Below, one piece after another: positions 43,197 through 51,034 of a DNA stretch of 56,010 bases (the stretch's first letter is position 1; every line of letters starts with the position of its first letter). The position numbers were made by a program, and so were the translations under genes. Source of the DNA: Phocaeicola plebeius (GTDB lineage: Bacteria > Bacteroidota > Bacteroidia > Bacteroidales > Bacteroidaceae); NCBI RefSeq assembly GCF_003437535.1, contig NZ_QSQT01000026.1, positions 1-56,010 on the forward strand, read 5' to 3'. The notes beneath the pieces were generated by a model, which ran no database searches, was not told where the DNA came from, and worked only from the letters and a program-made list of their open reading frames with translations.

Positions 43197-43198
43197 TC

Positions 43199-43663
43199 AT
43201 GGGAAAATTTAATAAGACTGGTAAGCGTGGCATGCCGGAGTTGAATACCTCTTCTTTGCCTGACCTTATCTTTACCATGTTGTTCTTCTTCATGATTGTA
43301 ACAACCATGCGTGAAGTTACATTGAAGGTTCAGTTCAAGGTTCCTCAGGCTACAGAGTTGGAAAAATTGGAAAAGAAATCTTTGGTGTCTTTCATCTACA
43401 TCGGTAAACCGATGCCGGAGTTCCAGAAAAAGATGGGTACTACCGACCGTATTCAGTTGAACGATAAATTCTCTGAATCTTCAGAAGTTCAGGACTACAT
43501 CTATCAGGAACGTGAAAACATGAAAGAGGAAGACAAACCGTTTATGACTGTTTCCCTGAAGGTGGATGCAAAAACCAAGATGGGTATCGTAACAGAAGTA
43601 AAACAGGCTCTTCGTCAGGCATACGCACTGAAGATTAACTATTCAGCTACTCAGCGTCAGTAA
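43199..43663 (+). CDS. exbD: ExbD/TolR-family protein (second of two)
   Basis: A 154-residue ExbD with a membrane helix LPDLIFTMLFFFMIVTTM (about 19-36) that keeps the essential Asp, and a periplasmic domain ending VTEVKQALRQAYALKINYSA, which fits the usual ExbD fold. It differs clearly in sequence from the first copy, so the two probably have distinct roles rather than being a recent duplication. A terminator follows at 43680-43713. Confidence 0.9.
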   Translation: MGKFNKTGKRGMPELNTSSLPDLIFTMLFFFMIVTTMREVTLKVQFKVPQATELEKLEKKSLVSFIYIGKPMPEFQKKMGTTDRIQLNDKFSESSEVQDYIYQERENMKEEDKPFMTVSLKVDAKTKMGIVTEVKQALRQAYALKINYSATQRQ

Positions 43664-43679
43664 TAGTTTTATAAATATG

Positions 43680-43713
43680 AAAAAAGGCTGTCTCTTATGA
43701 GGCGGCCTTTTTT
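43680..43713 (+). terminator. Terminator of exb operon
   Basis: AAAAAAGGCTGTCTC / GAGGCGGCCTTTTTT hairpin with a T-run. Confidence 0.8.
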
Positions 43714-43925
43714 GTTGTATTATGGGATAGAGGGAATGATTTCAAATCAGAAGACCGTATTTCTAAATGGGTGATTAACCTTTGAGTACAATGATTTGAA
43801 GGGAGTATTTCAATAGAAATAACCTACCAGTGTAGTGTATAAGAAATTTTTCTATACAGAGGATTACAGGACTTTTAGCGTGATTTTGTTAGTCCGGTTT
43901 GCAGATGATATTTAACGTATCCACA
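43714..43925. other. Intergenic region exbD-rplS
   Basis: About 210 AT-rich bases between the exb terminator and the rplS terminator. No gene, repeat or promoter was recognised. Confidence 0.4.
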
Positions 43926-43960
43926 AAATAAAAGGAGACACCCAATGGTGTCTCCTTTTA
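43926..43960 (-). terminator. Terminator of rplS
   Basis: Stem AAAAGGAGACACC / GGTGTCTCCTTTT with CAAT loop; T-rich on the minus strand after the stem. Confidence 0.8.
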
Positions 43961-43986
43961 TTTTGTCTTTTTCAGGGAATACTGAA

Positions 43987-44340
43987 TTACACGTTTGCAC
44001 GTTTTTCCTGAATTCTGGCTTTCTTACCGGTAAGTGCACGCAAGTAGTACAATTTAGCGCGACGAACTTTACCAACTTTGTTGACAGTGATGCTGTCAAT
44101 AGCCGGAGATTCCAATGGGAAGATACGTTCAACACCCACTGTTCCTGACATTTTACGTACAGTGAAACGTTTCTTTTCACCGTGACCTGAAATTTTGATA
44201 ACAACACCGCGATACAACTGTACACGTTCCTTGCTACCTTCAACGATACGGTATGCTACTGTGATTGTGTCACCAGCTTTGAATGAAGGATGCTGTTTGC
44301 CAGTAGCAAATGCTTCTTCTGCAATTTTAATTAAATCCAT
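43987..44340 (-). CDS. rplS: 50S ribosomal protein L19
   Basis: A 117-residue ribosomal protein at the interface of the two subunits. The start is ATG 44340 ([12 protein letters not shown]). Family signatures are [50 protein letters not shown], and [18 protein letters not shown] near the C-terminus. The frame opens 16 codons further upstream, but those codons have no homology. Here it is a single gene with a near-ideal promoter (44426-44457) and its own terminator, rather than part of a trmD operon. Confidence 0.97.
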   Translation of the reverse strand: MDLIKIAEEAFATGKQHPSFKAGDTITVAYRIVEGSKERVQLYRGVVIKISGHGEKKRFTVRKMSGTVGVERIFPLESPAIDSITVNKVGKVRRAKLYYLRALTGKKARIQEKRANV

Positions 44341-44425
44341 GTTTTGTAATAAATTAAATTGTTTGATCGTTACAACGCAACATATCAAGTAACTCTTCTT
44401 TGACAGCGATTGCGCGAAAGCGGGG

Positions 44426-44457
44426 CAAAGTTAGTGTTTTTCTGCGAGCTAGCCAAA
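44426..44457 (-). promoter_or_regulatory. Promoter of rplS
   Basis: On the minus strand TTTG (44457-44454), a 20-base spacer and TAACTTTG (44433-44426), exactly the Bacteroidetes -33/-7 layout. The transcript leader would be about 80 bases and contains GTTAC and GTAAC arms that can form a hairpin. Confidence 0.8.
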
Positions 44458-44567
44458 TGTTTTCTACCTATTTTATTAAAAAATGAGAAGTCTTTTGGAT
44501 AGCTTTTATCATTCTTTTGAGCATGTTCCTTTTTTCCGTATTTTTGACTGCAAATAAACCTTGTTTT

Positions 44568-45350
44568 ATGAATTATCTCAATGTTAGACTTGTAAAAAGT
44601 GCAGTTGCCGGTGTGTTGGCCGGGTGGCTGCTGGCCAGCTGTAGCTCAGGTTATTCGCTGGCAGGTGTGGAAGGCGGAAGGGTGGCCATTACTGATGTGT
44701 ACGACCGTAAACCGGATGCCGAAGCGTTGAATATCTTGAAACCTTATCAGCAGAAAGTAGATAGTATTATGTCGCCGATTATCGGACATTCGGCAAAGAA
44801 CCTGACTGCATACCGTCCGGAGTCTCCGCTGTCTAATCTGATGGCCGATGTACTTCGTCAGGCAGCAGTGCGGGCGATTGGTAAGCCGGCTGATGTAGCT
44901 GTCATGAATATGGGGGGTATCCGGAATGCAATGCCTGAAGGTGAAATTACCTTTGGAACGGTGTATGAGATTGCTCCGTTTGAGAATGCCTTGTGTGTGC
45001 TGACAATGGACGGGGCCACATTGAAGGAGTTGTTCGGACAAATAGCTTCTGTACATGGCGAGGGAATTAGTGGCGCCGCTTTAAAAATAGATGGAGAGGG
45101 AAACCTCTTGGAAGCAAAGGTGAATGGCCAGCAGATTGATGCAAAGAAAACCTATACGGTAGCTACCATAGATTATCTGGCCGAGGGAAATGATAAGATG
45201 GAAGCGTTCCGTCGGGCTTCTTCCAAAATATTCCCGAAAGATGCGTTGTTGCGTAATTTGTTGCTTGACTATGTAAAGCAGTGTGAGCAGAAAGGACAAT
45301 TTGTAACTTCGCAGGTAGAAGGAAGAATAAAAGTAAGTGCGTCCAATTGA
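44568..45350 (+). CDS. 5'-nucleotidase C-terminal domain lipoprotein
   Basis: A 260-residue lipoprotein (MNYLNVRLV start, lipobox LLASC at about 25). It consists of the substrate-recognition half of UshA-type 5'-nucleotidases: SPLSNLMADVLRQAA near 95, VAVMNMGGIRNAMPEGEITFG near 118 (split here for length: VAVMNMGGIRNAMPE), FENALCVLTMDG, and TYTVATIDYLAEGND near 205. The metallophosphoesterase half is the next gene. In UshA both are on one chain with the catalytic half first, so here the domains are separated and the order is swapped. It overlaps the next open frame's TTG, and the next ATG lies 14 bases on, so both are co-translated and probably assemble. Confidence 0.85.
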   Translation: MNYLNVRLVKSAVAGVLAGWLLASCSSGYSLAGVEGGRVAITDVYDRKPDAEALNILKPYQQKVDSIMSPIIGHSAKNLTAYRPESPLSNLMADVLRQAAVRAIGKPADVAVMNMGGIRNAMPEGEITFGTVYEIAPFENALCVLTMDGATLKELFGQIASVHGEGISGAALKIDGEGNLLEAKVNGQQIDAKKTYTVATIDYLAEGNDKMEAFRRASSKIFPKDALLRNLLLDYVKQCEQKGQFVTSQVEGRIKVSASN

Positions 45351-45364
45351 AAAATAGAAAAGAG

Positions 45365-46207
45365 ATGAAAAAGATATATTGTTTATGTCTGGCGTGCCTG
45401 CTGGTGAGTGTGATGGCCGCGCAGTCGGTAAAAGAATTGTATATATTTCATACGAACGACATGCATAGTCGTATCGAACCCTTTGCCTCTTATTTCCCTG
45501 ATACGGTACTGGCCGGAAAGGCGGGTGTGTTGCGCCGGGCGGCTTTTGTGAAAGAACAGCGTCGTGAGCACAAAGATATGTTGCTGTTCGATTCCGGGGA
45601 TTTTTCTCAAGGAAGTCCCTATTATAATTTGTTTAAAGGAGAGGTGGAAATCAAGATGATGAATGAGATGGGGTATGATGCAGGTACGATTGGAAATCAT
45701 GAGTTCGATTTTGGCCTGGACAATATGGCCCGCTTGTTCAAGATGGCCAACTTCCCGATTGTATGTGCCAATTATGACGTGACAGGTACCGTGCTGGAAG
45801 GTTTGGTAAAGGAGTATACCGTCATTGAACGCGATGGAATACGTATTGGTGTGTTTGGACTGGGACCGGAACTTGACGGTCTGGTGGCGCATGCCAATTA
45901 CGGGAATGTAAAATTTGAAGACCCTGTGTCTGAAGGCCAGCGTGTAGCCGACTTGCTGAAGAACCAGGAACATTGTGACTTGGTGATTTGCCTGTCGCAT
46001 TTGGGATGGAAAGGTGAACCTTATTCGGATATAGAACTGATAGAGAATACCCGTAACATTGACATTGTATTAGGCGGACATTCTCATTCCTTCTTTGAAG
46101 TTCCAGAGTTTTATAAGAATCTTGACGGAATAGAGGTGCCTGTGCAGCAGATGGGAAAAAGTGCGGCATTTGTCGGGCGTATGGTTGTCAAGATGCAGAA
46201 AAATTAA
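45365..46207 (+). CDS. 5'-nucleotidase metallophosphoesterase subunit, exported
   Basis: A 280-residue exported metallophosphoesterase: signal peptide ending about VMAAQS, then FHTNDMHSRIEPF (metal Asp/His), LLFDSGDFSQGSPYYNLFKG, TIGNHEFDFGLDNM (metal Asn/His), VICLSHLGWKGE (His), and DIVLGGHSHSFF (metal His residues). This is the catalytic half of UshA-type 5'-nucleotidases, which remove phosphate from extracellular nucleotides. The C-terminal specificity half is the preceding gene. I use ATG 45365; TTG 45347 is the alternative. The hydrolase fusion gene follows after 14 bases. Confidence 0.88.
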   Translation: MKKIYCLCLACLLVSVMAAQSVKELYIFHTNDMHSRIEPFASYFPDTVLAGKAGVLRRAAFVKEQRREHKDMLLFDSGDFSQGSPYYNLFKGEVEIKMMNEMGYDAGTIGNHEFDFGLDNMARLFKMANFPIVCANYDVTGTVLEGLVKEYTVIERDGIRIGVFGLGPELDGLVAHANYGNVKFEDPVSEGQRVADLLKNQEHCDLVICLSHLGWKGEPYSDIELIENTRNIDIVLGGHSHSFFEVPEFYKNLDGIEVPVQQMGKSAAFVGRMVVKMQKN

Positions 46208-46221
46208 ACAGATAGGATAGA

Positions 46222-49191
46222 ATGAAAAGACGGATTTTGTGGTGTATATTGTGTGTTTGTCTGGCCTCGACTAGTCTCTTTGCACAAGAACCTGCGCTCT
46301 TGAGCCGGGTACACGACACGGAAGCCTGCCGGAAATGGGTAGACGGGCAGATGGAGAAAATGACGCTGAAACAGAAAGTGGGTCAGTTGTTCATTTATAC
46401 TCTCCAGCCGGTGACAAACCAATACAGCAAGAATGTTTTGCGAAAGATGGTCGATGATTATGGAGTAGGAGGGCTGTTATTTACCGGTGGAGAACTTCGG
46501 AAGCAGGTGCAGATGACCAACTATGCCCAGGCTCATGCGTCGGTGCCTTTGATGGTGACTTTTGATGGTGAGTGGGGATTGGGAATGCGCTTGAAAGATA
46601 CCCCTTCTTTTCCCTACAATCGTGTGTTAGGATGTATACAGAATGATTCACTGCTTTATGAATATGGTAAAGAAGTGGCTCGCCAGTGTCGTCTGATAGG
46701 TGTGCAGATTAATTTTGCACCGGTAGCCGATGTGGATAACAATCCCAATAATCCGGTAATCAATTTCCGCTCTTTTGGCAGTGACCCGAAGAGGGTGGCC
46801 GAAAAAGTGGCAGCTTATGTAAAAGGATTGGAGGACAATGGCGTAATGGCGGTGTGTAAGCATTTTCCCGGGCATGGAGATACAGAAATTGATTCACACA
46901 ATGCGTTGCCTGAATTAAACTTTGATCGCGCTCGTCTGGATAGTATCGAGTTGTATCCTTTTAAGAAAGCCGTTGAGGCGGGAATTGGCGGTGTGATGGT
47001 AGGTCATTTGCATGCTCCGAGTTTAGGTGAAGGACCTGCTTCCATTTCGCAGGAAGTAATTATGCGTACGCTGATTGATGAATTGCGCTTTCATGGACTG
47101 GTGGTGACGGATGCTCTGGAGATGAAAGGCATTGCCGGGCATGATGATGTGTGTGCCCGTGCCTTGATAGCAGGAAACGATGTGGTTTTATCTCCCCGTA
47201 ATTTGAAAAAAGAAATTGACGGTGTGATGTCGGCGCTTAAAAAAGGTCGTCTGTCGGAAACTGATATTGACCGGAAATGCCGGAAAGTACTATCATTTAA
47301 ATATGCGCTGGGACTTTCTTCCTGGAAAAAAGTGGAAGAAGAAGGACTTGCAGAAAAACTGGTAACGCCGGAGCTTCTGTCGCTTCAGCAGGAATTGTCA
47401 AAAGCGGCAGTGACGGTACTGAAGGATTCTTCGTCATTGGTTCCGCTTGATTTATCTGTATCGGGTACGGTGCTGTTGAGTGTCTCTCCTTCCTTGTCGG
47501 AAGCTTATCCGTTTTATCATCAGTTGAAGCAGACTTTTCCGGTTGGCTGGCTGCATGCGAATGTAGATTCATTGGATGCCGTGGAGGCACGTTTGCGCCC
47601 GACACAGCGAGTATTGGTGGCCTTACATACCGATAAGGTGGAACCGTATGCAGCTTTGCTGGAAAAGCTGGCCAAAGACAAGCCTTTGGCTTTGATTTGC
47701 TTTGGCGATATGAAGATGCTGGAAAAGATTCCGGAAGTGGTTCGTCATGCTTCTACTGTAATACTGGCACATTCTGATGAGAAGTTTGTGCAGCGTCATG
47801 TGGCCGATTTGTTCTTAGACAATGCGTATGCTGACGGACGTTTGTCTATTCCGTTGTCGGGACTGTTTAAGGCTGGGGATGGACTGACTGTCGACCCCGA
47901 AACTCCTCGTCAATATAGTCCGGAGGATGTGGGGATGAACGCTTCGATATTGTCGCAGATAGACAGTATTGCAGAAGAAGGTATCCGGCTGAAGGCTTAT
48001 CCAGGATGTCATGTAATGATCTTGCGGGAAGGTCTTCCGGTCTACAACAAGTGTTTCGGTAGTTATACCTATGAGGGTAAGGAACAGGTCAAGGAAAATA
48101 GCTTGTATGACCTGGCCTCTTTGACGAAAGTCACGGCTACGCTGCTGGCAGTGATGAAGCTTTATGATGAGGGAAAATTCGGACTGACCGACTGGGTAGC
48201 AGATTATGTGCCTATACTGAAAAAAACGGATAAGGCGCGTATTACGGTCCAGGATTTACTTTTCCATGAATCCGGGTTACCTGCCTACTGGCCTTTCTAT
48301 GAGGAAGCTGTGGATATGAAGTCCTGCAAAGGAGGGCTGTTCCGTAAGAAGCCCGATAAAAATCACACGTTGAAACTGGCCGAGAATGTGTATGCCTGCA
48401 ATGATTTCCGTTATAATCCGGAGTGGGTATCGCATGTTCCTTCTGCTGAATATCCGCTTCAGGTAGCAGACAGTTTGTTCTTGAGAAGTGATTTCAGTAA
48501 GAATATAGTGGAGCAGATTGTAAAACTTCCTTTGAAGGGGAAGTCCTATCGTTACAGTTGCCTGAACTTTATGCTGCTGAAAGAAATGGTGGAAAAGATA
48601 GCGGGTATGCCAATGGATATGTATTTGGATAGCGTATTCTATGCCCCGATGGGACTGCGTCATACAGCCTTTTTGCCCTTACGTAAATTCCCGAAGGAGC
48701 AGATTGTACCTTCTGTAGAGACTGATTTCCTCCGTGGGGGCAAATTGCAGGGATTTGTGCAGGATGAGGCGGCCGCTTTCATGGGTGGCGTATCCGGAAA
48801 TGCCGGTTTGTTTTCTACTACGCAGGATGTGGCAAGAATAGCACAGATGTGGCTGGACAAAGGAATCTGCGGTGACCGGAGATACCTTAGCCGGGCAACT
48901 TGTGAGCTTTTCACTACATTGAAGTCGCGTGACAGTCGGCGGGGCTTAGGTTTTGATAAACCCGATACGGAACATACGGACAACAGTCCTTGTAGTCCAG
49001 AAGCGCCAGCTTCGGTGTTTGGACATACAGGTTTCACGGGAACTTGCGTGTGGATAGACCCGGATAACGAGTTGATTTTTGTGTTTTTGAGCAACCGAAC
49101 CTATCCTTCTGTCTATGAACAGAATAACCTGGTTCGTTATAACATACGTACGCGAATGCAGCAGGTGATGTATCAGTCCATTTTGCATTGA
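46222..49191 (+). CDS. GH3 beta-N-acetylglucosaminidase (NagZ-like) fused to serine beta-lactamase-like hydrolase
   Basis: A 989-residue exported two-enzyme protein. After a signal peptide (ending SLFAQ) residues about 40-380 are a GH3 NagZ-type domain: VCKHFPGHGDTEIDSH near 213 carries the catalytic His, and VVTDALEM the nucleophile Asp297. Residues about 385-570 resemble a GH3 C-terminal domain without clear catalytic motifs. Residues about 590-985 are a serine hydrolase of the class C beta-lactamase/esterase fold: SLTK (Ser633, Lys636), YSC at 778-780 where many relatives have Y-x-N, and HTGFTG at 935. The two activities fit trimming of peptidoglycan fragments (GlcNAc-anhydroMurNAc bond and a peptide or ester bond). 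It is third in the nucleotidase set, 14 bases after its neighbour. Confidence 0.88.
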   Translation: MKRRILWCILCVCLASTSLFAQEPALLSRVHDTEACRKWVDGQMEKMTLKQKVGQLFIYTLQPVTNQYSKNVLRKMVDDYGVGGLLFTGGELRKQVQMTNYAQAHASVPLMVTFDGEWGLGMRLKDTPSFPYNRVLGCIQNDSLLYEYGKEVARQCRLIGVQINFAPVADVDNNPNNPVINFRSFGSDPKRVAEKVAAYVKGLEDNGVMAVCKHFPGHGDTEIDSHNALPELNFDRARLDSIELYPFKKAVEAGIGGVMVGHLHAPSLGEGPASISQEVIMRTLIDELRFHGLVVTDALEMKGIAGHDDVCARALIAGNDVVLSPRNLKKEIDGVMSALKKGRLSETDIDRKCRKVLSFKYALGLSSWKKVEEEGLAEKLVTPELLSLQQELSKAAVTVLKDSSSLVPLDLSVSGTVLLSVSPSLSEAYPFYHQLKQTFPVGWLHANVDSLDAVEARLRPTQRVLVALHTDKVEPYAALLEKLAKDKPLALICFGDMKMLEKIPEVVRHASTVILAHSDEKFVQRHVADLFLDNAYADGRLSIPLSGLFKAGDGLTVDPETPRQYSPEDVGMNASILSQIDSIAEEGIRLKAYPGCHVMILREGLPVYNKCFGSYTYEGKEQVKENSLYDLASLTKVTATLLAVMKLYDEGKFGLTDWVADYVPILKKTDKARITVQDLLFHESGLPAYWPFYEEAVDMKSCKGGLFRKKPDKNHTLKLAENVYACNDFRYNPEWVSHVPSAEYPLQVADSLFLRSDFSKNIVEQIVKLPLKGKSYRYSCLNFMLLKEMVEKIAGMPMDMYLDSVFYAPMGLRHTAFLPLRKFPKEQIVPSVETDFLRGGKLQGFVQDEAAAFMGGVSGNAGLFSTTQDVARIAQMWLDKGICGDRRYLSRATCELFTTLKSRDSRRGLGFDKPDTEHTDNSPCSPEAPASVFGHTGFTGTCVWIDPDNELIFVFLSNRTYPSVYEQNNLVRYNIRTRMQQVMYQSILH

Positions 49192-49260
49192 TACTATTTA
49201 GACATGATATAAATTGGGTAGAAAATGCAAAGTGGATGTGACAACTGATTGGAAAAAGAT

Positions 49261-49268
49261 TAACTTTG
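49261..49268 (+). promoter_or_regulatory. -7 element of ferredoxin gene
   Basis: TAACTTTG, perfect TAnnTTTG, with TGTG at 49237-49240 and a 20-base spacer. The ATG is 44 bases downstream. Confidence 0.65.
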
Positions 49269-49312
49269 CACTATCAATTTAGGACTAATAATAACTTAAC
49301 TTTTTTACTACA

Positions 49313-49480
49313 ATGGCTTACGTAATTAGTGACGATTGTATCGCTTGCGGTACTTGTATCGATGAATGCCCGGTTGGAGCAATCTCAGAAGGTGATAAAT
49401 ATTCAATCAATCCGGACGCTTGCACAGAATGTGGAACTTGTGCTGACGTTTGTCCTTCTGAAGCAATTCACTTGGGATAA
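49313..49480 (+). CDS. Ferredoxin, 2x[4Fe-4S]
   Basis: A 55-residue ferredoxin (MAYVISDDC at the start) with two complete cluster motifs, CIACGTCIDECP and CTECGTCADVCP, each CxxCxxCxxxCP, related by the internal duplication typical of clostridial-type ferredoxins. It carries electrons at low potential, for example for pyruvate:ferredoxin oxidoreductase or hydrogenase. It has its own -7 element and a strong terminator, so it is a monocistronic, probably highly expressed gene. Too short for most open-frame cut-offs, it is easily missed. Confidence 0.95.
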   Translation: MAYVISDDCIACGTCIDECPVGAISEGDKYSINPDACTECGTCADVCPSEAIHLG

Positions 49481-49502
49481 TCGAATCGTCTGTATGACAC
49501 AC

Positions 49503-49541
49503 AATAAGGGAATTCTTTTTGGAGAATTCCCTTATTTTTTT
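49503..49541 (+). terminator. Terminator of ferredoxin gene
   Basis: Perfect 14-bp stem AATAAGGGAATTCT / AGAATTCCCTTATT followed by T-run. Confidence 0.85.
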
Positions 49542-49560
49542 GTTCTTGAGGAGGCTTGGA

Positions 49561-49670
49561 AAAACACACTTGTGTTTGAACTGAAATGCAAGTACGTTTT
49601 GATTAAAACGCAAAGGCGTTTGACATGAAATGTACTTGCGTTTAATTGAAAACGTCCTTGCGTTTTGTGG
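49561..49670. repeat. 22-bp-period palindrome array D (5 units)
   Basis: Units start at 49561, 49583, 49605, 49627 and 49649, palindrome centres 49569.5 to 49657.5, exactly 22 bp apart. Cores are AAACACACTTGTGTTT, AAATGCAAGTACGTTT, AAACGCAAAGGCGTTT, AAATGTACTTGCGTTT and AAACGTCCTTGCGTTT. The fourth core is identical to the fourth core of array B. It lies between two terminators of convergent genes. Confidence 0.9.
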
Positions 49671-49699
49671 AAAATGCTAAAGTGATTGGAAGGACATAA

Positions 49700-49735
49700 A
49701 AAAAGCAGCCTCAGAGTTATCCGAGACTGCTTTGT
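49700..49735 (-). terminator. Terminator of aminotransferase gene
   Basis: AAAGCAG and CTGCTTT arms with inner CTC/GAG pairing, T-run on the minus strand (plus-strand A-run 49698-49704). Confidence 0.75.
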
Positions 49736-49756
49736 CTGTATGTAATTTGTAGCTTA

Positions 49757-50950
49757 TTATTTCAAGCGAGCCAATGTTTCCTTGATACGACGCATAGCTT
49801 CTACGATGTTTTCGTCAGAAGTAGCATAGCTCATACGGATGCATTCAGGCGCACCGAAAGAAGTTCCGCCTACGCAAGCCACGTGACCTACTTCCAACAA
49901 GTACATAGCCAGATCGTCTGCATTATTGATTATGCGGTCGCCGTCTTTCTTGCCGAAGAAAGAATCACATTTCGGGAAGAGGTAGAAAGCTCCCTGCGGG
50001 AAGTTTACTTCGAATCCCGGAATTTCTTTTGCCAGTTTCACAATCAGGTCGCGGCGGCGTTCGAATGCCTTACGCATTTCTTCTACCGGAGCTTGAGTAC
50101 CAGTGTAAGCTGCTTCAGCAGCTTTCTGTGATACAGAGCATGGACCTGAAGTATATTGTCCCTGCAGTTTGTTTACACCTTTTACAATCCATTCCGGTCC
50201 GGCTATGAAACCGATTCTCCATCCGGTCATGGCGTATGCTTTAGACACACCGTTTACAATCACTACGCGGTCTTTGATTTCTGCAAACTGAGCAATGCTC
50301 TGGTGCCTGCCAATGTAGTTGATGTGTTCGTAAATTTCATCAGCGATAACGATTACGCGTTCGTGTTTAGCCAATACTTCAGCCAGTCCCTGTAATTCTT
50401 CTTTGGTGTATACTGAACCAGTCGGGTTAGACGGAGAGCAAAGAATTAGGGCACGAGTGTTCGGAGTGATGGCTGCTTTCAGCTGAGCAGGAGTAATCTT
50501 GAAATCCTGTTCAATACCGGCACGTACAATGACAGGAGTACCTTCTGCCAGTTTCACCATTTCCGGATAGCTCACCCAGTAAGGAGCCGGAACGATTACT
50601 TCGTCACCTTTGTTAATTAAAGCCATGATGGTGTTGCAGACAGACTGCTTGGCACCGTTTGCACAGCTGATTTGAGCGGCTGTATATTCCAGACCGTTTT
50701 CATTTTTCAATTTTGCCACGATGGCATTGCGCAAAGCCGGGTATCCGGCAACTGGAGAATAACGAGAGTAGTTTTCGTCAATAGCTTTTTTAGCGGCTTC
50801 CTTAATGTGATCCGGTGTATTGAAATCCGGTTCTCCCACGCTCAGATTGATTACGTCAACCCCCTGAGCTTTAAGTTCACTACTTTTCTGTGACATAGCC
50901 AATGTAGCTGAAGGCGACAGGCTATTCAAACGATCTGAAAGTTGGTTCAT
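49757..50950 (-). CDS. aspC: Class I aspartate aminotransferase
   Basis: A 397-residue PLP-dependent aminotransferase. It has NLSVGEPDFNTPDHIKEAA at about 35-53, SPSNPTGSVYTKEEL near 170, VIADEIYEHINY near 200, the PLP Lys in VSKAYAMTGWRIGF near 235, and the substrate-binding Arg in ECIRMSYATSDENI near 372. The spread of motifs fits the subgroup I-beta/gamma bacterial aspartate aminotransferase (AspC/AspB type of thermophiles and Bacteroidetes) rather than E. coli AspC itself, so the symbol is functional only. It lies 36 bases past the terminator of the BI-1 gene with little room for a promoter. Confidence 0.88.
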   Translation of the reverse strand: MNQLSDRLNSLSPSATLAMSQKSSELKAQGVDVINLSVGEPDFNTPDHIKEAAKKAIDENYSRYSPVAGYPALRNAIVAKLKNENGLEYTAAQISCANGAKQSVCNTIMALINKGDEVIVPAPYWVSYPEMVKLAEGTPVIVRAGIEQDFKITPAQLKAAITPNTRALILCSPSNPTGSVYTKEELQGLAEVLAKHERVIVIADEIYEHINYIGRHQSIAQFAEIKDRVVIVNGVSKAYAMTGWRIGFIAGPEWIVKGVNKLQGQYTSGPCSVSQKAAEAAYTGTQAPVEEMRKAFERRRDLIVKLAKEIPGFEVNFPQGAFYLFPKCDSFFGKKDGDRIINNADDLAMYLLEVGHVACVGGTSFGAPECIRMSYATSDENIVEAMRRIKETLARLK

Positions 50951-50986
50951 GTTATTGTGTTATTAAAATTGGAATTTTTTTGCAAA

Positions 50987-51026
50987 AGAAGCTAATTTCT
51001 TCCACATATAAAAGAAATTAGCTTCT
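50987..51026 (-). terminator. Terminator of lptF-ribBA-BI1 transcript
   Basis: Perfect 15-bp stem AGAAGCTAATTTCTT / AAGAAATTAGCTTCT with a 10-base loop, T-rich after it on the minus strand. Confidence 0.8.
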
Positions 51027-51034
51027 AAAAAGGT

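Noticed and set aside
49561..49670. Plasmid-type iterons or a replication origin
   Set aside because: The 22-bp period resembles iterons, but there are four loci with differing sequences, no Rep gene, no dnaA and a chromosomal housekeeping context.
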